Of a DNA stretch of 6,300 nucleotides, positions 1 through 5,017 are shown one piece after another (position 1 is the stretch's first letter; each line of letters opens with the position of its first letter). The translations under genes and the position numbers were made by a program. The notes under the pieces are model-generated. The model saw nothing but the letters and a program-made list of their open reading frames with translations, ran no database searches and was not told where the DNA came from. Source of the stretch: Hyphomicrobiales bacterium (lineage in GTDB: Bacteria > Pseudomonadota > Alphaproteobacteria > Rhizobiales > Aestuariivirgaceae); NCBI GenBank assembly GCA_027031305.1, contig JALVRJ010000094.1, forward strand, positions 1-6,300. Direction: 5' to 3'.

Positions 1-402
1 GGCCTGGCACGCAAGGTCGGGGCGGAAAAGGCGAAGGTGCGCATTTCCTCCGTCGCCGTGCTGGGGGTGAAGGGCGCGCCGGGAAAGGGCAACGCCGAAC
101 TGGCCCGGGCGCTGCGGCTGGTGCTGCGCAAGGCCGGTTGGCCGGTGACAACGCGCAAGCGGCCGGACGCCATGTGGGTAACGGGACGGGTGGAGATGGG
201 GCCGAAGACGCCGCGCGGACAGAGGGTGCGGCTGAAGTGGACGGTGCGGGCGCCCAACGGGCGGCTGCTGGGGGTGATCGATCAGAGCAACGTGGTGCCC
301 TCCGGCGCGCTGGACAAGGGCTTTGGCGCCGATGCCCTGCCGGCGGCGCAAGGCGCGGCGGAGGGCATTTTCAAGATCGTGCGGCAATTGAAGCGAAGAT
401 GA
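1..402 (+). CDS. C-terminal part of an unrecognised conserved-type protein (5' end outside window)
   Basis: The reading frame is open from base 1 to a TGA at 400-402, giving 133 visible residues. A GTG at 37 could serve as a start, but in-frame coding continues upstream of it (GLARKVGAEKAK) and no good ribosome binding site precedes it, so I treat the gene as truncated by the window edge. The visible part reads like an alpha/beta domain: a strand (ISSVAVLGV), a GAPGKGN loop, a helix (AELARALRLVLRKAG), then several strands (MWVTGRVEM, VRLKWTVRA, GRLLGVIDQSN), and a final helix (AAQGAAEGIFKIVRQL). The order 'VxGAPGxGN ... VxGxV ... W.V..P.G...G...Q.N.VP.G.LD' resembles uncharacterised alphaproteobacterial envelope or lipoprotein-like proteins, but that is memory, not a search. 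Function unknown. It converges on the L,D-transpeptidase gene with a 39-nt gap. Confidence 0.72.
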   Translation, partial: GLARKVGAEKAKVRISSVAVLGVKGAPGKGNAELARALRLVLRKAGWPVTTRKRPDAMWVTGRVEMGPKTPRGQRVRLKWTVRAPNGRLLGVIDQSNVVPSGALDKGFGADALPAAQGAAEGIFKIVRQLKRR

Positions 403-419
403 GGCTCTTGCCGCGAGCC
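403..419. terminator. Small hairpin between convergent genes, possible weak bidirectional terminator
   Basis: GGCTC (403-407) and GAGCC (415-419) form a 5-bp stem with a 7-nt loop, directly after the stop codon of the plus-strand gene and 23 nt past the stop of the minus-strand L,D-transpeptidase gene. Read on the minus strand it is followed by TCATCTTCGCTTC, only modestly T-rich; there is no real U-tract on either strand. Its place between convergent genes is what suggests termination. Confidence 0.25.
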
Positions 420-441
420 GCCAATCCGCCCTGTTCCAAGC

Positions 442-1044
442 CTATTTCACGATGACCTTGGCGCCGACCTTCACGCGCTTGTAGAGGTCGATGACGTCCT
501 CGTTGCGCAGTCGGATGCAGCCGGAGGAGACGGCGCGGCCAATGCTCCAGGGCGCGTTGGTGCCATGGATGCGGTAGAGCGTGTCGCGGTTGCCCTGGAA
601 CAGATACATGGCGCGCGCGCCCAGCGGGTTGTCCGGACCGCCCTTCATCTTCTCGGGCAGCTTGCGCTTGTATTTCTTCCATTCGCGCTCGATCATCTCC
701 TTCGGCGGGTGCCAGTCCGGCCATTCCTGCTTGCGGCCGACGTGAGCCTCGCCGGACCACTGGAAGCCGGCGCGACCGACGCCGATGCCATAGCGCTTGG
801 CCTTGCCATTGCCGAGAACGAGATAGAGATAGCGCCGGCGGGTGTTGATGATGATGGTGCCGGGTTTTTCGTCCGTCGTGTAATCGACGATGCGCGGCGC
901 ATACTTGGCGGCGTCGAAGGTGAGCTTGCGGGCGCCGAAGTTGTATTTGCGCTTCATTTGCGCCGCAGCGGACAAATGGGCCGCCGGCAGCAGGACGAGA
1001 GAGGCAAGAATGGCAATGAAGAAATGCTGAACCAGACGCGACAT
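442..1044 (-). CDS. Exported L,D-transpeptidase, YkuD / ErfK-YbiS-YcfS-YnhG family
   Basis: Enzymes of this family act in the periplasm, using a catalytic cysteine to form 3-3 crosslinks in peptidoglycan or to attach proteins to it. The 200-residue protein has a signal peptide (hydrophobic stretch about 8-22, A-A-A at 26-28 before Gln29). The YkuD catalytic domain spans about 61-200, with the signature HGTN at 160-163 and SSGCIRLRN at 173-181, so His160 and Cys176 are the expected catalytic pair. A Trp/Lys-rich insert at about 105-135, before GGPDNPLGARA, is typical of alphaproteobacterial members and probably forms the active-site lid. No LysM or other wall-binding domain is present. Start choice: an in-frame ATG at 1077 would add 11 polar residues before the signal peptide, while the ATG at 1044 has AAGGGGG 11 nt upstream and puts the signal peptide at the N-terminus. 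Which reaction it performs (crosslinking, lipoprotein attachment or other) cannot be told from sequence. Confidence 0.93.
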   Translation of the reverse strand: MSRLVQHFFIAILASLVLLPAAHLSAAAQMKRKYNFGARKLTFDAAKYAPRIVDYTTDEKPGTIIINTRRRYLYLVLGNGKAKRYGIGVGRAGFQWSGEAHVGRKQEWPDWHPPKEMIEREWKKYKRKLPEKMKGGPDNPLGARAMYLFQGNRDTLYRIHGTNAPWSIGRAVSSGCIRLRNEDVIDLYKRVKVGAKVIVK

Positions 1045-1055
1045 GGTATCGATCA

Positions 1056-1062
1056 CCCCCTT
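1056..1062 (-). promoter_or_regulatory. Ribosome binding site of the L,D-transpeptidase gene
   Basis: Minus-strand AAGGGGG lies 11 nt before the ATG at 1044. It falls inside the coding region if the upstream ATG at 1077 were used, so it argues for the 1044 start. An in-frame GTG overlaps its end (1056-1054) but would leave no spacing. Confidence 0.6.
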
Positions 1063-1087
1063 GGAATCAGTCCCCACGGCGAGGAGG

Positions 1088-1115
1088 AATATACACGCCT
1101 TCGAAGATGGCGCAA
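1088..1115 (-). promoter_or_regulatory. Probable sigma-70-type promoter of the L,D-transpeptidase gene
   Basis: On the minus strand TTGCGC (1115-1110) and TATATT (1093-1088) are separated by 16 bp. The -10 box is a strong match standing in GC-rich DNA. Transcription would begin near 1081, giving a leader of about 37 nt that contains the ribosome binding site. The nearby ATG at 1077 would then be almost leaderless, another reason to prefer 1044. Confidence 0.5.
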
Positions 1116-1165
1116 CCGGATGATGGTCGATGTTTCCGCGCGTTGCGGGTCGCGTGTGGTGGTGG

Positions 1166-1194
1166 GGAACGGAAGCCTTCCCGGCTTCCGTTCC
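1166..1194 (-). terminator. Perfect 12-bp stem hairpin, likely terminator of the HdeD-like gene
   Basis: GGAACGGAAGCC (1166-1177) and its exact reverse complement (1183-1194) flank a 5-nt loop, TTCCC. It begins 31 nt after the stop codon of the HdeD-like gene and lies before the L,D-transpeptidase promoter. No T-run follows it on the minus strand (CCCACCACC), so intrinsic termination may be incomplete; it may instead act as a 3' stabiliser or with Rho. An alternative, shorter pairing CCGGC (1181-1185) with GCCGG (1195-1199) overlaps it. Confidence 0.55.
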
Positions 1195-1225
1195 GCCGGT
1201 TTCGTGTCGTGGTCTCGTGGCCGTC

Positions 1226-1843
1226 TCAGGCCTTTGCCTCGGCCTTTTTCAGCTTCATGGCCAGGGCGAGGGTGAGGGTGCCATGCAGGAAGGCCCAGAA
1301 GCCGATCATGTAGCCCATGGCCACGAGCGAGGCGGCGGGGTTCATGATGAGGAAAACGGGCACCGCGAGGCCGAAGAGAATGGAAACGGCGCCGGAAAGG
1401 GCCATCAGCCATTCTCCCTTGATTTCCTTGCGCAGGCGAATGGCCGCGGCGACTTCCGCGATGCCGGTGACGATCGACCAGATGGAGATCATCGCCCAGG
1501 TGAAGGTCACCAGCGCCACCGTGGCCACCAGCGGCATGACCAGCACGACGATGCCCGCCATGAGGCCCAGTGCGCCACGCAGCAGCATGGCCACCCAGTG
1601 TTCCTCGCGCTTGCGCGCCTTGCTGATGCCGGCGGCGATGGAAAAGATGCCGTCGACGAAGGTGAAGGCGCCCCAGACGATGGTCATGGCGTAAACCGCC
1701 GAGATGGGCGCGAAGAGGGCGATGATGCCCACCAGGATCATCAGGGCGCCGTCCAGCATCAGCCACTTCCAGTTCCTGGCCAGTGCCTTGATGTCCACCC
1801 CGTTCATTGCCTCGGGCGTCGCCGAGGCCGTTGCTTCACTCAT
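1226..1843 (-). CDS. HdeD / DUF308 family six-helix inner-membrane protein
   Basis: The 205-residue protein is almost entirely membrane helix, arranged as three two-helix repeats: about 26-45 and 48-72, 84-103 and 106-135, 146-165 and 170-196. Short positively charged linkers (SKARKRE at 74-80, RLRKEIKGE at 136-144) and the KLKKAEAKA tail suggest a cytoplasmic face. Helix pairs follow the DUF308 pattern of a glycine-rich helix, a proline turn (LFAPISA, LVMPLVA, IMNPAAS) and a second aromatic helix. E. coli HdeD is linked to acid resistance at high cell density; the molecular activity of the family is not established, so that role here is inference only. Start choice: the ATG at 1843 is preceded by AAGGGAG at 7-nt spacing. 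A frame extension to 1999 would add an Arg/Ser-rich unrelated leader, and an internal ATG (codon 13) lacks such a site. It stands 343 nt downstream of ychF and looks separately transcribed. Confidence 0.88.
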   Translation of the reverse strand: MSEATASATPEAMNGVDIKALARNWKWLMLDGALMILVGIIALFAPISAVYAMTIVWGAFTFVDGIFSIAAGISKARKREEHWVAMLLRGALGLMAGIVVLVMPLVATVALVTFTWAMISIWSIVTGIAEVAAAIRLRKEIKGEWLMALSGAVSILFGLAVPVFLIMNPAASLVAMGYMIGFWAFLHGTLTLALAMKLKKAEAKA

Positions 1844-1850
1844 TTTTCTG

Positions 1851-1857
1851 CTCCCTT
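1851..1857 (-). promoter_or_regulatory. Ribosome binding site fixing the HdeD-like start
   Basis: Minus-strand AAGGGAG, 7 nt before the ATG at 1843, is a strong Shine-Dalgarno match and excludes the longer frame that begins at 1999. Confidence 0.75.
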
Positions 1858-1984
1858 GTTCCGTCAATTGCACTTGGAAAAACGCACACGCCATTTCCCC
1901 GCCGGAATCGCGGCTGGCGCGAGTTCCGGTGCACAGAAGCGGATCGCTTCCATATGTCGGTGGAAATGACGGCCCGTGCCGACT

Positions 1985-2012
1985 CAGATAGGAGCGCAAG
2001 GATGCGCTTCAA
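1985..2012 (-). promoter_or_regulatory. Candidate promoter of the HdeD-like gene with a palindrome in its spacer
   Basis: On the minus strand TTGAAG (2012-2007) and TATCTG (1990-1985) lie 16 bp apart, a moderate match to the vegetative consensus (4/6 and 3/6). The spacer overlaps a perfect inverted repeat AGCGCA (1993-1998), AGGA, TGCGCT (2003-2008), placed where an operator might sit. The leader would be about 130 nt. Without an expression map this remains weak. Confidence 0.3.
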
Positions 2013-2053
2013 CGCATGAAGGCAAATTTTTGTGTATTTCATGCCCGGATTCC

Positions 2054-2086
2054 GGCGAAAATCCCCCTTTCCTTGGATTTTTCGCC
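2054..2086. repeat. Inverted repeat: GGCGAAAATCC / GGATTTTTCGCC hairpin
   Basis: Bases 2054-2064 and 2075-2086 are reverse complements except for one extra A/T (a one-base bulge), with a 10-nt loop CCCTTTCCTT. It lies about 100-130 nt downstream of the ychF stop codon, beyond two other palindromes. It could be a terminator or mRNA 3' element of the rplY-pth-ychF unit, although no T-run follows on the minus strand. It could also be a copy of an intergenic repeat family. Confidence 0.55.
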
Positions 2087-2102
2087 ACGCAAGGGCGCCG
2101 CG

Positions 2103-2143
2103 TGCCCGCCAAAGTGGCCGGAAAAGCGCATTCTTGGCGGGCA
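2103..2143. repeat. 10-bp inverted repeat with 21-nt loop downstream of ychF
   Basis: TGCCCGCCAA (2103-2112) and TTGGCGGGCA (2134-2143) are exact reverse complements. As RNA on the minus strand this gives a GC-rich stem with a large loop. It may be part of a 3' structure of the ychF transcript; no U-tract follows. Confidence 0.45.
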
Positions 2144-2157
2144 GGCGGGAGAATGTG

Positions 2158-2169
2158 GCCCGATCGGGC
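2158..2169. repeat. 12-bp perfect palindrome GCCCGATCGGGC
   Basis: An uninterrupted dyad 18 nt past the ychF stop codon. With no loop it is a poor RNA hairpin and would suit a dimeric DNA-binding protein better, though chance is possible in GC-rich DNA. Confidence 0.35.
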
Positions 2170-2186
2170 GTTTCTTGTCCGGTGCT

Positions 2187-3284
2187 TCAGACGTTGAAAC
2201 GGAAATGCATGACGTCGCCGTCCTGCACGATGTAGTCCTTGCCTTCCTGGCGCAACTTGCCGGCCTCGCGCGCGCCGGCCTCGCCACCATAGGCCACGTA
2301 GTCTTCATAGGCGATGACCTCGGCGCGGATGAAGCCGCGCTGGAAGTCGGTGTGAATGACGCCGGCGGCCTCCGGTGCCGTGGCGCCGCGCCTGACCGTC
2401 CAGGCGCGGGCTTCCTTCGGCCCGGCGGTGAAAAAGGTGATGAGATCGAGCAGGGCATAGCCCTCGCGGATGAGGCGGTTCAGCCCCGGCTCCTCCAGGC
2501 CGACGGATTCGAGATATTCGGTTTGTTCCTCCTCGTCGAGCTGGGCGAGCTGCTCTTCCAGCGCGGCGGCGATGACGACGACGCGGGCGTTTTCGGCCGC
2601 GGCCTTCGCGCGCACCTCGTTCACCCACTCGTTGCCCTCGGGCAGGGAATCCTCGTCGACGTTGCAGACGTAAAGCACGGGCTTGGCGGTGAGCAGTTGC
2701 AGGCGGCGGAAACGGGGCAGGCGCTCCTCGCCGACGTCGGCCAGGCGTGCAGGGCGGCCCTCGCGCAACAACTCCAGCGCCGGCATGATGACGTCCAGGT
2801 CGGCCCTGGCTTCCTTGTCGCCGGTGGCGGCCTTTTTCTCAAGCATGGGCAGGCGCTTTTCAAGGCTTTCCAGGTCGGCCAGCATCAGCTCGGTTTCGAT
2901 GATCTCGGCGTCGCGCAGCGGGTCGACGCCGCCCTCGACGTGGGTGATGTCCTCGTCCTCGAAGCAGCGCAGCACGTGGACGATGGCGTCGACCTCGCGG
3001 ATGTTGGCGAGGAACTGATTGCCCAGCCCCTCGCCCTTCGAGGCGCCGCGCACGAGCCCGGCGATGTCGACGAAGGTGATGCGGGTGGGAACGATTTCGG
3101 CCGATCCGGCGATTTCGGCGATCCTGTCCAGGCGTGGGTCGGGCACGGCGACCTCGCCGACATTGGGCTCGATGGTACAGAAGGGATAGTTCGCCGCCTG
3201 CGCCGCGGCCGTCTTCGTGAGCGCGTTGAAGAGGGTGGACTTGCCGACGTTGGGCAGGCCCACGATGCCACACTTGAAGCCCAT
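2187..3284 (-). CDS. ychF: Ribosome-binding ATPase YchF (OLA1/Obg-related)
   Basis: YchF is a universally conserved P-loop NTPase of the Obg superfamily that prefers ATP, binds ribosomes and affects stress responses and leaderless translation in E. coli. The 365-residue protein is full length. It shows the G1 loop GLPNVGKST (9-17), a switch II motif DIAGL (73-77) with no catalytic glutamine after the DxxG (hydrophobic substitution, as in the HAS-NTPases), and NVDE (208-211) in place of the GTP-specific NKxD, which explains ATP use. His115 lies in the ITHVEG loop, where E. coli has the histidine required for ATP hydrolysis. A charged coiled-coil insert lies at about 128-190 and a TGS domain at about 280-363, starting [12 protein letters not shown] and ending [11 protein letters not shown]. 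The ATG follows the pth stop codon by 2 nt and the ribosome binding site is weak (GGAAAG), so translation is probably coupled to pth. Confidence 0.98.
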   Translation of the reverse strand: MGFKCGIVGLPNVGKSTLFNALTKTAAAQAANYPFCTIEPNVGEVAVPDPRLDRIAEIAGSAEIVPTRITFVDIAGLVRGASKGEGLGNQFLANIREVDAIVHVLRCFEDEDITHVEGGVDPLRDAEIIETELMLADLESLEKRLPMLEKKAATGDKEARADLDVIMPALELLREGRPARLADVGEERLPRFRRLQLLTAKPVLYVCNVDEDSLPEGNEWVNEVRAKAAAENARVVVIAAALEEQLAQLDEEEQTEYLESVGLEEPGLNRLIREGYALLDLITFFTAGPKEARAWTVRRGATAPEAAGVIHTDFQRGFIRAEVIAYEDYVAYGGEAGAREAGKLRQEGKDYIVQDGDVMHFRFNV

Positions 3285-3286
3285 GG

Positions 3287-3892
3287 TTACGAGTCTTTCC
3301 GTTCGCTGTTTTCAGGTGGCGGCGCGTCCATCATGACCTTGCTGCCGAAGTCGGAGAAACGCCCCTTGGCCAGCAAGTCGGCGTGCCGGGCGATGGCGTC
3401 GAGCAGAGGTTCGAGCCATTGGCGCTCTTGCCCGGAGAAGTCGGAGAGCACGTGGCGGGTGACCATGTTCTTCTCGCCCGGATGGCCTATGCCGATGCGC
3501 AGCCGGTGAAACTCGCCGTCCGCGCCCTTCAGGTGCGCCATGATGGAACGCAGCCCGTTGTGTCCGGCGTGGCCGCCGCCGGTCTTTACCCGTACCCGCC
3601 CCGGGGCGAGGTCGAGCTCGTCGTGAACGACGATGATGTCTTCCGGCGAAAGCTTGTAGAAGTTCGCCGCCTCGGCCACGGCACGGCCGGATTCGTTCAT
3701 GTAGGTTTCGGGCTTGAGCAGCAGCACCTTCTCGCCGGCGAGGACGCCTTCGGCCAGCTGGCCGGAGAATTTTTTCCGCCACGGGCCGAAGCCGTGGGTG
3801 GCGGCGATGGCATCCACGGCCATGAAGCCGACGTTGTGCCGGTTGCGGGCGTATTTCTCGCCCGGGTTGCCCAGTCCGACGATGAGCTTCAT
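3287..3892 (-). CDS. pth: Peptidyl-tRNA hydrolase
   Basis: Pth cleaves the ester between nascent peptide and tRNA when peptidyl-tRNA drops off the ribosome, recycling tRNA in the cytosol; it is essential in most bacteria. The 201-residue protein is the usual length. Visible conserved residues match the E. coli active site: Asn9 in GLGNPG, catalytic His19 in RHNVGF, Asn66 in PETYMNESG, Asp91 in HDELDL, and Asn112 in GHAGHNGL. The C-terminal tail (about 186-201) is charged and Pro-rich and probably disordered. The start at 3892 gives the canonical [11 protein letters not shown]; the ribosome binding site is weak (CGGATCGGATCC before ATG). It sits between rplY (101-nt gap holding a strong hairpin) and ychF (2-nt gap), the usual alphaproteobacterial order. 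Confidence 0.98.
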   Translation of the reverse strand: MKLIVGLGNPGEKYARNRHNVGFMAVDAIAATHGFGPWRKKFSGQLAEGVLAGEKVLLLKPETYMNESGRAVAEAANFYKLSPEDIIVVHDELDLAPGRVRVKTGGGHAGHNGLRSIMAHLKGADGEFHRLRIGIGHPGEKNMVTRHVLSDFSGQERQWLEPLLDAIARHADLLAKGRFSDFGSKVMMDAPPPENSERKDS

Positions 3893-3923
3893 GGATCCGA
3901 TCCGTCAGGTGTTCCGGCACGCA

Positions 3924-3954
3924 ACCGGCCCGGGGGCATACCCGCCGGGCCGGT
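3924..3954 (-). terminator. Very stable GC hairpin between rplY and pth (attenuator or terminator)
   Basis: ACCGGCCC (3924-3931) pairs with GGGCCGGT (3947-3954). The stem continues through two more G-C pairs, a one-base bulge and three G-C pairs to a CATA tetraloop. It lies 39 nt after the rplY stop and ends 31 nt before the pth ATG. No T-run follows on the minus strand, so full intrinsic termination is unlikely; partial termination or a processing and stabilising role would let rplY be expressed above pth-ychF. Confidence 0.55.
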
Positions 3955-3993
3955 CGTCATGTGTCGCGGTTGGCAAGCGCCGGCGGGACGAGG

Positions 3994-4626
3994 TCATTCT
4001 TCCTCGCCGCCTTCCTCCTCGGCCGCCTCGCCTTCCTCGGCCTCGGCGGGGGCCTCCTCGGCGACGCGGCCGGTGATGGTGGCCAGCGTGAAGTCACGGT
4101 CCTGGATGACCGGCTCGGCGCCTTCGTGCAGCTCGACGTCGTAAATGTGCAACACGTCACCGATTTCGAGACTGGAGAGATCCGCCACGATCCTTTCGGG
4201 GATGTTGTCGGCATCGACATAGAGTTCCACCTCGTGGCGGACGATGTTGAGCGCGCCACCGCGCTTCAGGCCCGGCGCGACGTCGTGGCCGACGTATTCC
4301 ACCGGAATTTCCACCGCGATGCGCGCGCCCTTGCCCAGGCGCAGGAAATCGGCGTGGATGGGAAAGTCGCGCACAGGGTCGAGCTGTACGTCGCGCGGGA
4401 TGCAGCGCACCTTCCTGCCGTCCACGTCCAGCTCCACGAGGGTGGATTCGAAGGTGCCGGTGTTTACCTGCTTGAGCAGGTCAACGAAGCTGACGTGGAT
4501 CATCTCCGGCTCCTGCTTGTCGCCATAGACGACGCCGGGCACGCGGCCCTCTTTCCGCAAACGGCGTGCGGCCCCCTTGCCGCCCTTCTCGCGCCGTTCG
4601 GCCTTCATTTTGATGATATTGGCCAT
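3994..4626 (-). CDS. rplY: Large-subunit ribosomal protein bL25, CTC (two-domain) form
   Basis: bL25 binds 5S rRNA in the central protuberance of the 50S subunit. This is the long TL5/CTC version: an N-terminal L25 domain (about 5-93) followed by the CTC beta domain (about 99-186); E. coli has only the first domain (94 residues). The L25 domain shows the basic stretch RREKGGKGAARRLRKEGRVPGVVYG (starting at 11) and the signature IPRDVQLDPVRDFPIHADF (76-94). The CTC domain contains IPVEYVG, the GGALN loop and a DADNIPERIVADLSSLEIGD stretch. Residues 189-210 form a highly acidic Glu/Ala/Gly tail (EEAPAEAEEGEAAEEEGGEEE), common in this subgroup and probably disordered. The start is fixed by AGGAG 7 nt upstream of the ATG. 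It has its own promoter-like sequence and heads the rplY-pth-ychF block. Confidence 0.97.
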   Translation of the reverse strand: MANIIKMKAERREKGGKGAARRLRKEGRVPGVVYGDKQEPEMIHVSFVDLLKQVNTGTFESTLVELDVDGRKVRCIPRDVQLDPVRDFPIHADFLRLGKGARIAVEIPVEYVGHDVAPGLKRGGALNIVRHEVELYVDADNIPERIVADLSSLEIGDVLHIYDVELHEGAEPVIQDRDFTLATITGRVAEEAPAEAEEGEAAEEEGGEEE

Positions 4627-4633
4627 GTTGAAA

Positions 4634-4638
4634 CTCCT
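4634..4638 (-). promoter_or_regulatory. Ribosome binding site of rplY
   Basis: AGGAG on the minus strand, 7 nt before the ATG at 4626, is a near-ideal site and the strongest in the translation block. Confidence 0.8.
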
Positions 4639-4675
4639 GAAATCGGGTTCGTGTTCGTGGAACGAGCGGGCCGGG

Positions 4676-4710
4676 CGGCGGGCTTCCTCCAGGGGTGACC
4701 GTCCCCGCCG
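4676..4710 (-). promoter_or_regulatory. Structured element in the rplY 5' leader
   Basis: CGGCGGG (4676-4682) and CCCGCCG (4704-4710) can form a 7-bp helix, while GGGG (4692-4695) can instead pair with CCCC (4703-4706); the two share bases and exclude each other. A GGAGGAAG on the minus strand (4690-4683) resembles a ribosome binding site but no ATG, GTG or TTG follows at working distance. Autogenous control of rplY through its leader is known in E. coli and relatives; that this leader works the same way is inference. Confidence 0.4.
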
Positions 4711-4741
4711 TCGCTGATGGCCTCATGTTCCGGAATGCGCG

Positions 4742-4771
4742 CATATAGCGCGAATGCGCATGAAAACGCAA
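4742..4771 (-). promoter_or_regulatory. Probable vegetative promoter of rplY
   Basis: On the minus strand TTGCGT (4771-4766) is followed after 18 bp by TATATG (4747-4742), or after 17 bp by CTATAT, the -10 form favoured in alphaproteobacteria. The predicted start is near 4735, giving a leader of about 109 nt with the structured element and the ribosome binding site. A direct repeat GCGCATGAAA occurs at 4756-4765 (inside the spacer) and 4781-4790 (just upstream). Confidence 0.6.
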
Positions 4772-4941
4772 GCCGCACCGGCGCATGAAAGGGTTGCGGG
4801 GAGGAACGTGCACGATGCAGGGGGACGCCCGCCTGCCGGGATGTCTGGAGCGGAGTTGGGGGGGTGACGGCCTCGTCCGGCGGATGGAATTCGCCATTGT
4901 TTGAGATGTGATCGCGCCATGCCGCGTGCACCGGCGCTCGT

Positions 4942-4976
4942 CGTCCTGGATACCCGGGACAAGCCCGGGTATGACG
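4942..4976. repeat. Alphaproteobacterial intergenic palindrome (VIPGLVPGIQ type)
   Basis: ATACCCGGG (4950-4958) and CCCGGGTAT (4964-4972) form a 9-bp perfect stem around ACAAG, and outer CGTC (4942-4945) pairs with GACG (4973-4976) across a CTGG bulge. Read on the minus strand the element is of the type CGTCATxCCGGGCTTGTCCCGGxATCC, a short extragenic palindrome I recognise as dispersed in many copies in alphaproteobacterial genomes; its translation gives VIPGLVPGIQDD. Only one copy lies in this window, so the family assignment rests on recall. Confidence 0.75.
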
Positions 4977-4989
4977 AAGTGGAAGGAGG

Positions 4990-5009
4990 GCGCCTGATGG
5001 CGTCGGCGC

Positions 5010-5017
<8 letters not shown>
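4990..5017 (-). terminator. Hairpin overlapping the ettA stop codon, likely terminator
   Basis: GCGCCTGA (4990-4997) and TCAGGCGC (5010-5017) form a perfect 8-bp stem with a 12-nt loop. The TGA of ettA (5012-5010) lies in the stem. On the minus strand the hairpin is followed by CCTCCTTCCACTTC, a pyrimidine-rich run rather than a clean U-tract. Ribosomes reaching the stop would melt the stem, so it would fold only after they leave. Confidence 0.5.

Larger units (their letters stand above)
1844..2186. other. 343-base non-coding gap between ychF and the HdeD-like gene
   Basis: No convincing gene is seen on either strand. The left part (1844-2012) would hold the leader and a candidate promoter of the HdeD-like gene. 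The right part (2045-2170) is unusually rich in inverted repeats, listed separately. A locally AT-rich patch at 2019-2040 stands out from GC-rich surroundings and is flanked by a 7-bp inverted repeat, GCATGAA (2014-2020) and TTCATGC (2038-2044). A 68-codon minus-strand frame starting at 2042 has no ribosome binding site and runs into the HdeD-like gene, so I do not call it. Confidence 0.6.
4627..5009. other. 383-base non-coding gap between ettA and rplY
   Basis: Reading on the minus strand it holds the ettA 3' hairpin, a palindromic intergenic repeat, about 150 nt (4790-4940) in which I see nothing recognisable, then the rplY promoter and leader. Open frames across it have no ribosome binding sites, and one of them translates the palindrome into the well-known spurious peptide VIPGLVPGIQDD. 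Confidence 0.65.

Noticed and set aside
565..1275. 236-codon plus-strand frame opposite the L,D-transpeptidase gene
   Set aside because: Antisense to a gene with an intact catalytic signature; no domain of its own and it crosses a promoter and hairpin region.
1130..1969. 279-codon plus-strand frame opposite the HdeD-like gene
   Set aside because: His/Gly/Asp-rich shadow translation of a membrane-protein gene, no ribosome binding site.
1844..1999. N-terminal extension of the HdeD-like protein to 1999
   Set aside because: The added 52 residues are Arg/Ser/Pro-rich with no membrane or domain pattern, while a strong ribosome binding site marks the ATG at 1843.
1836..2042. 68-codon minus-strand frame upstream of the HdeD-like gene
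   Set aside because: No ribosome binding site before 2042, overlaps the HdeD-like start in another frame, and has no recognisable features.
2016..3509. 497-codon open frame on the plus strand opposite ychF and part of pth
   Set aside because: It is a mirror of the strongly supported ychF and pth coding frames in GC-rich DNA, has no ribosome binding site, and its translation is low-complexity Gly/Ala/Leu/Asp/Val without domains.
4627..5009. A tRNA, RNase P RNA or other classical RNA gene in the rplY-ettA gap
   Set aside because: The GGAGGAAG in the leader briefly recalls RNase P RNA, but the flanking conserved helices are absent and no cloverleaf can be drawn.
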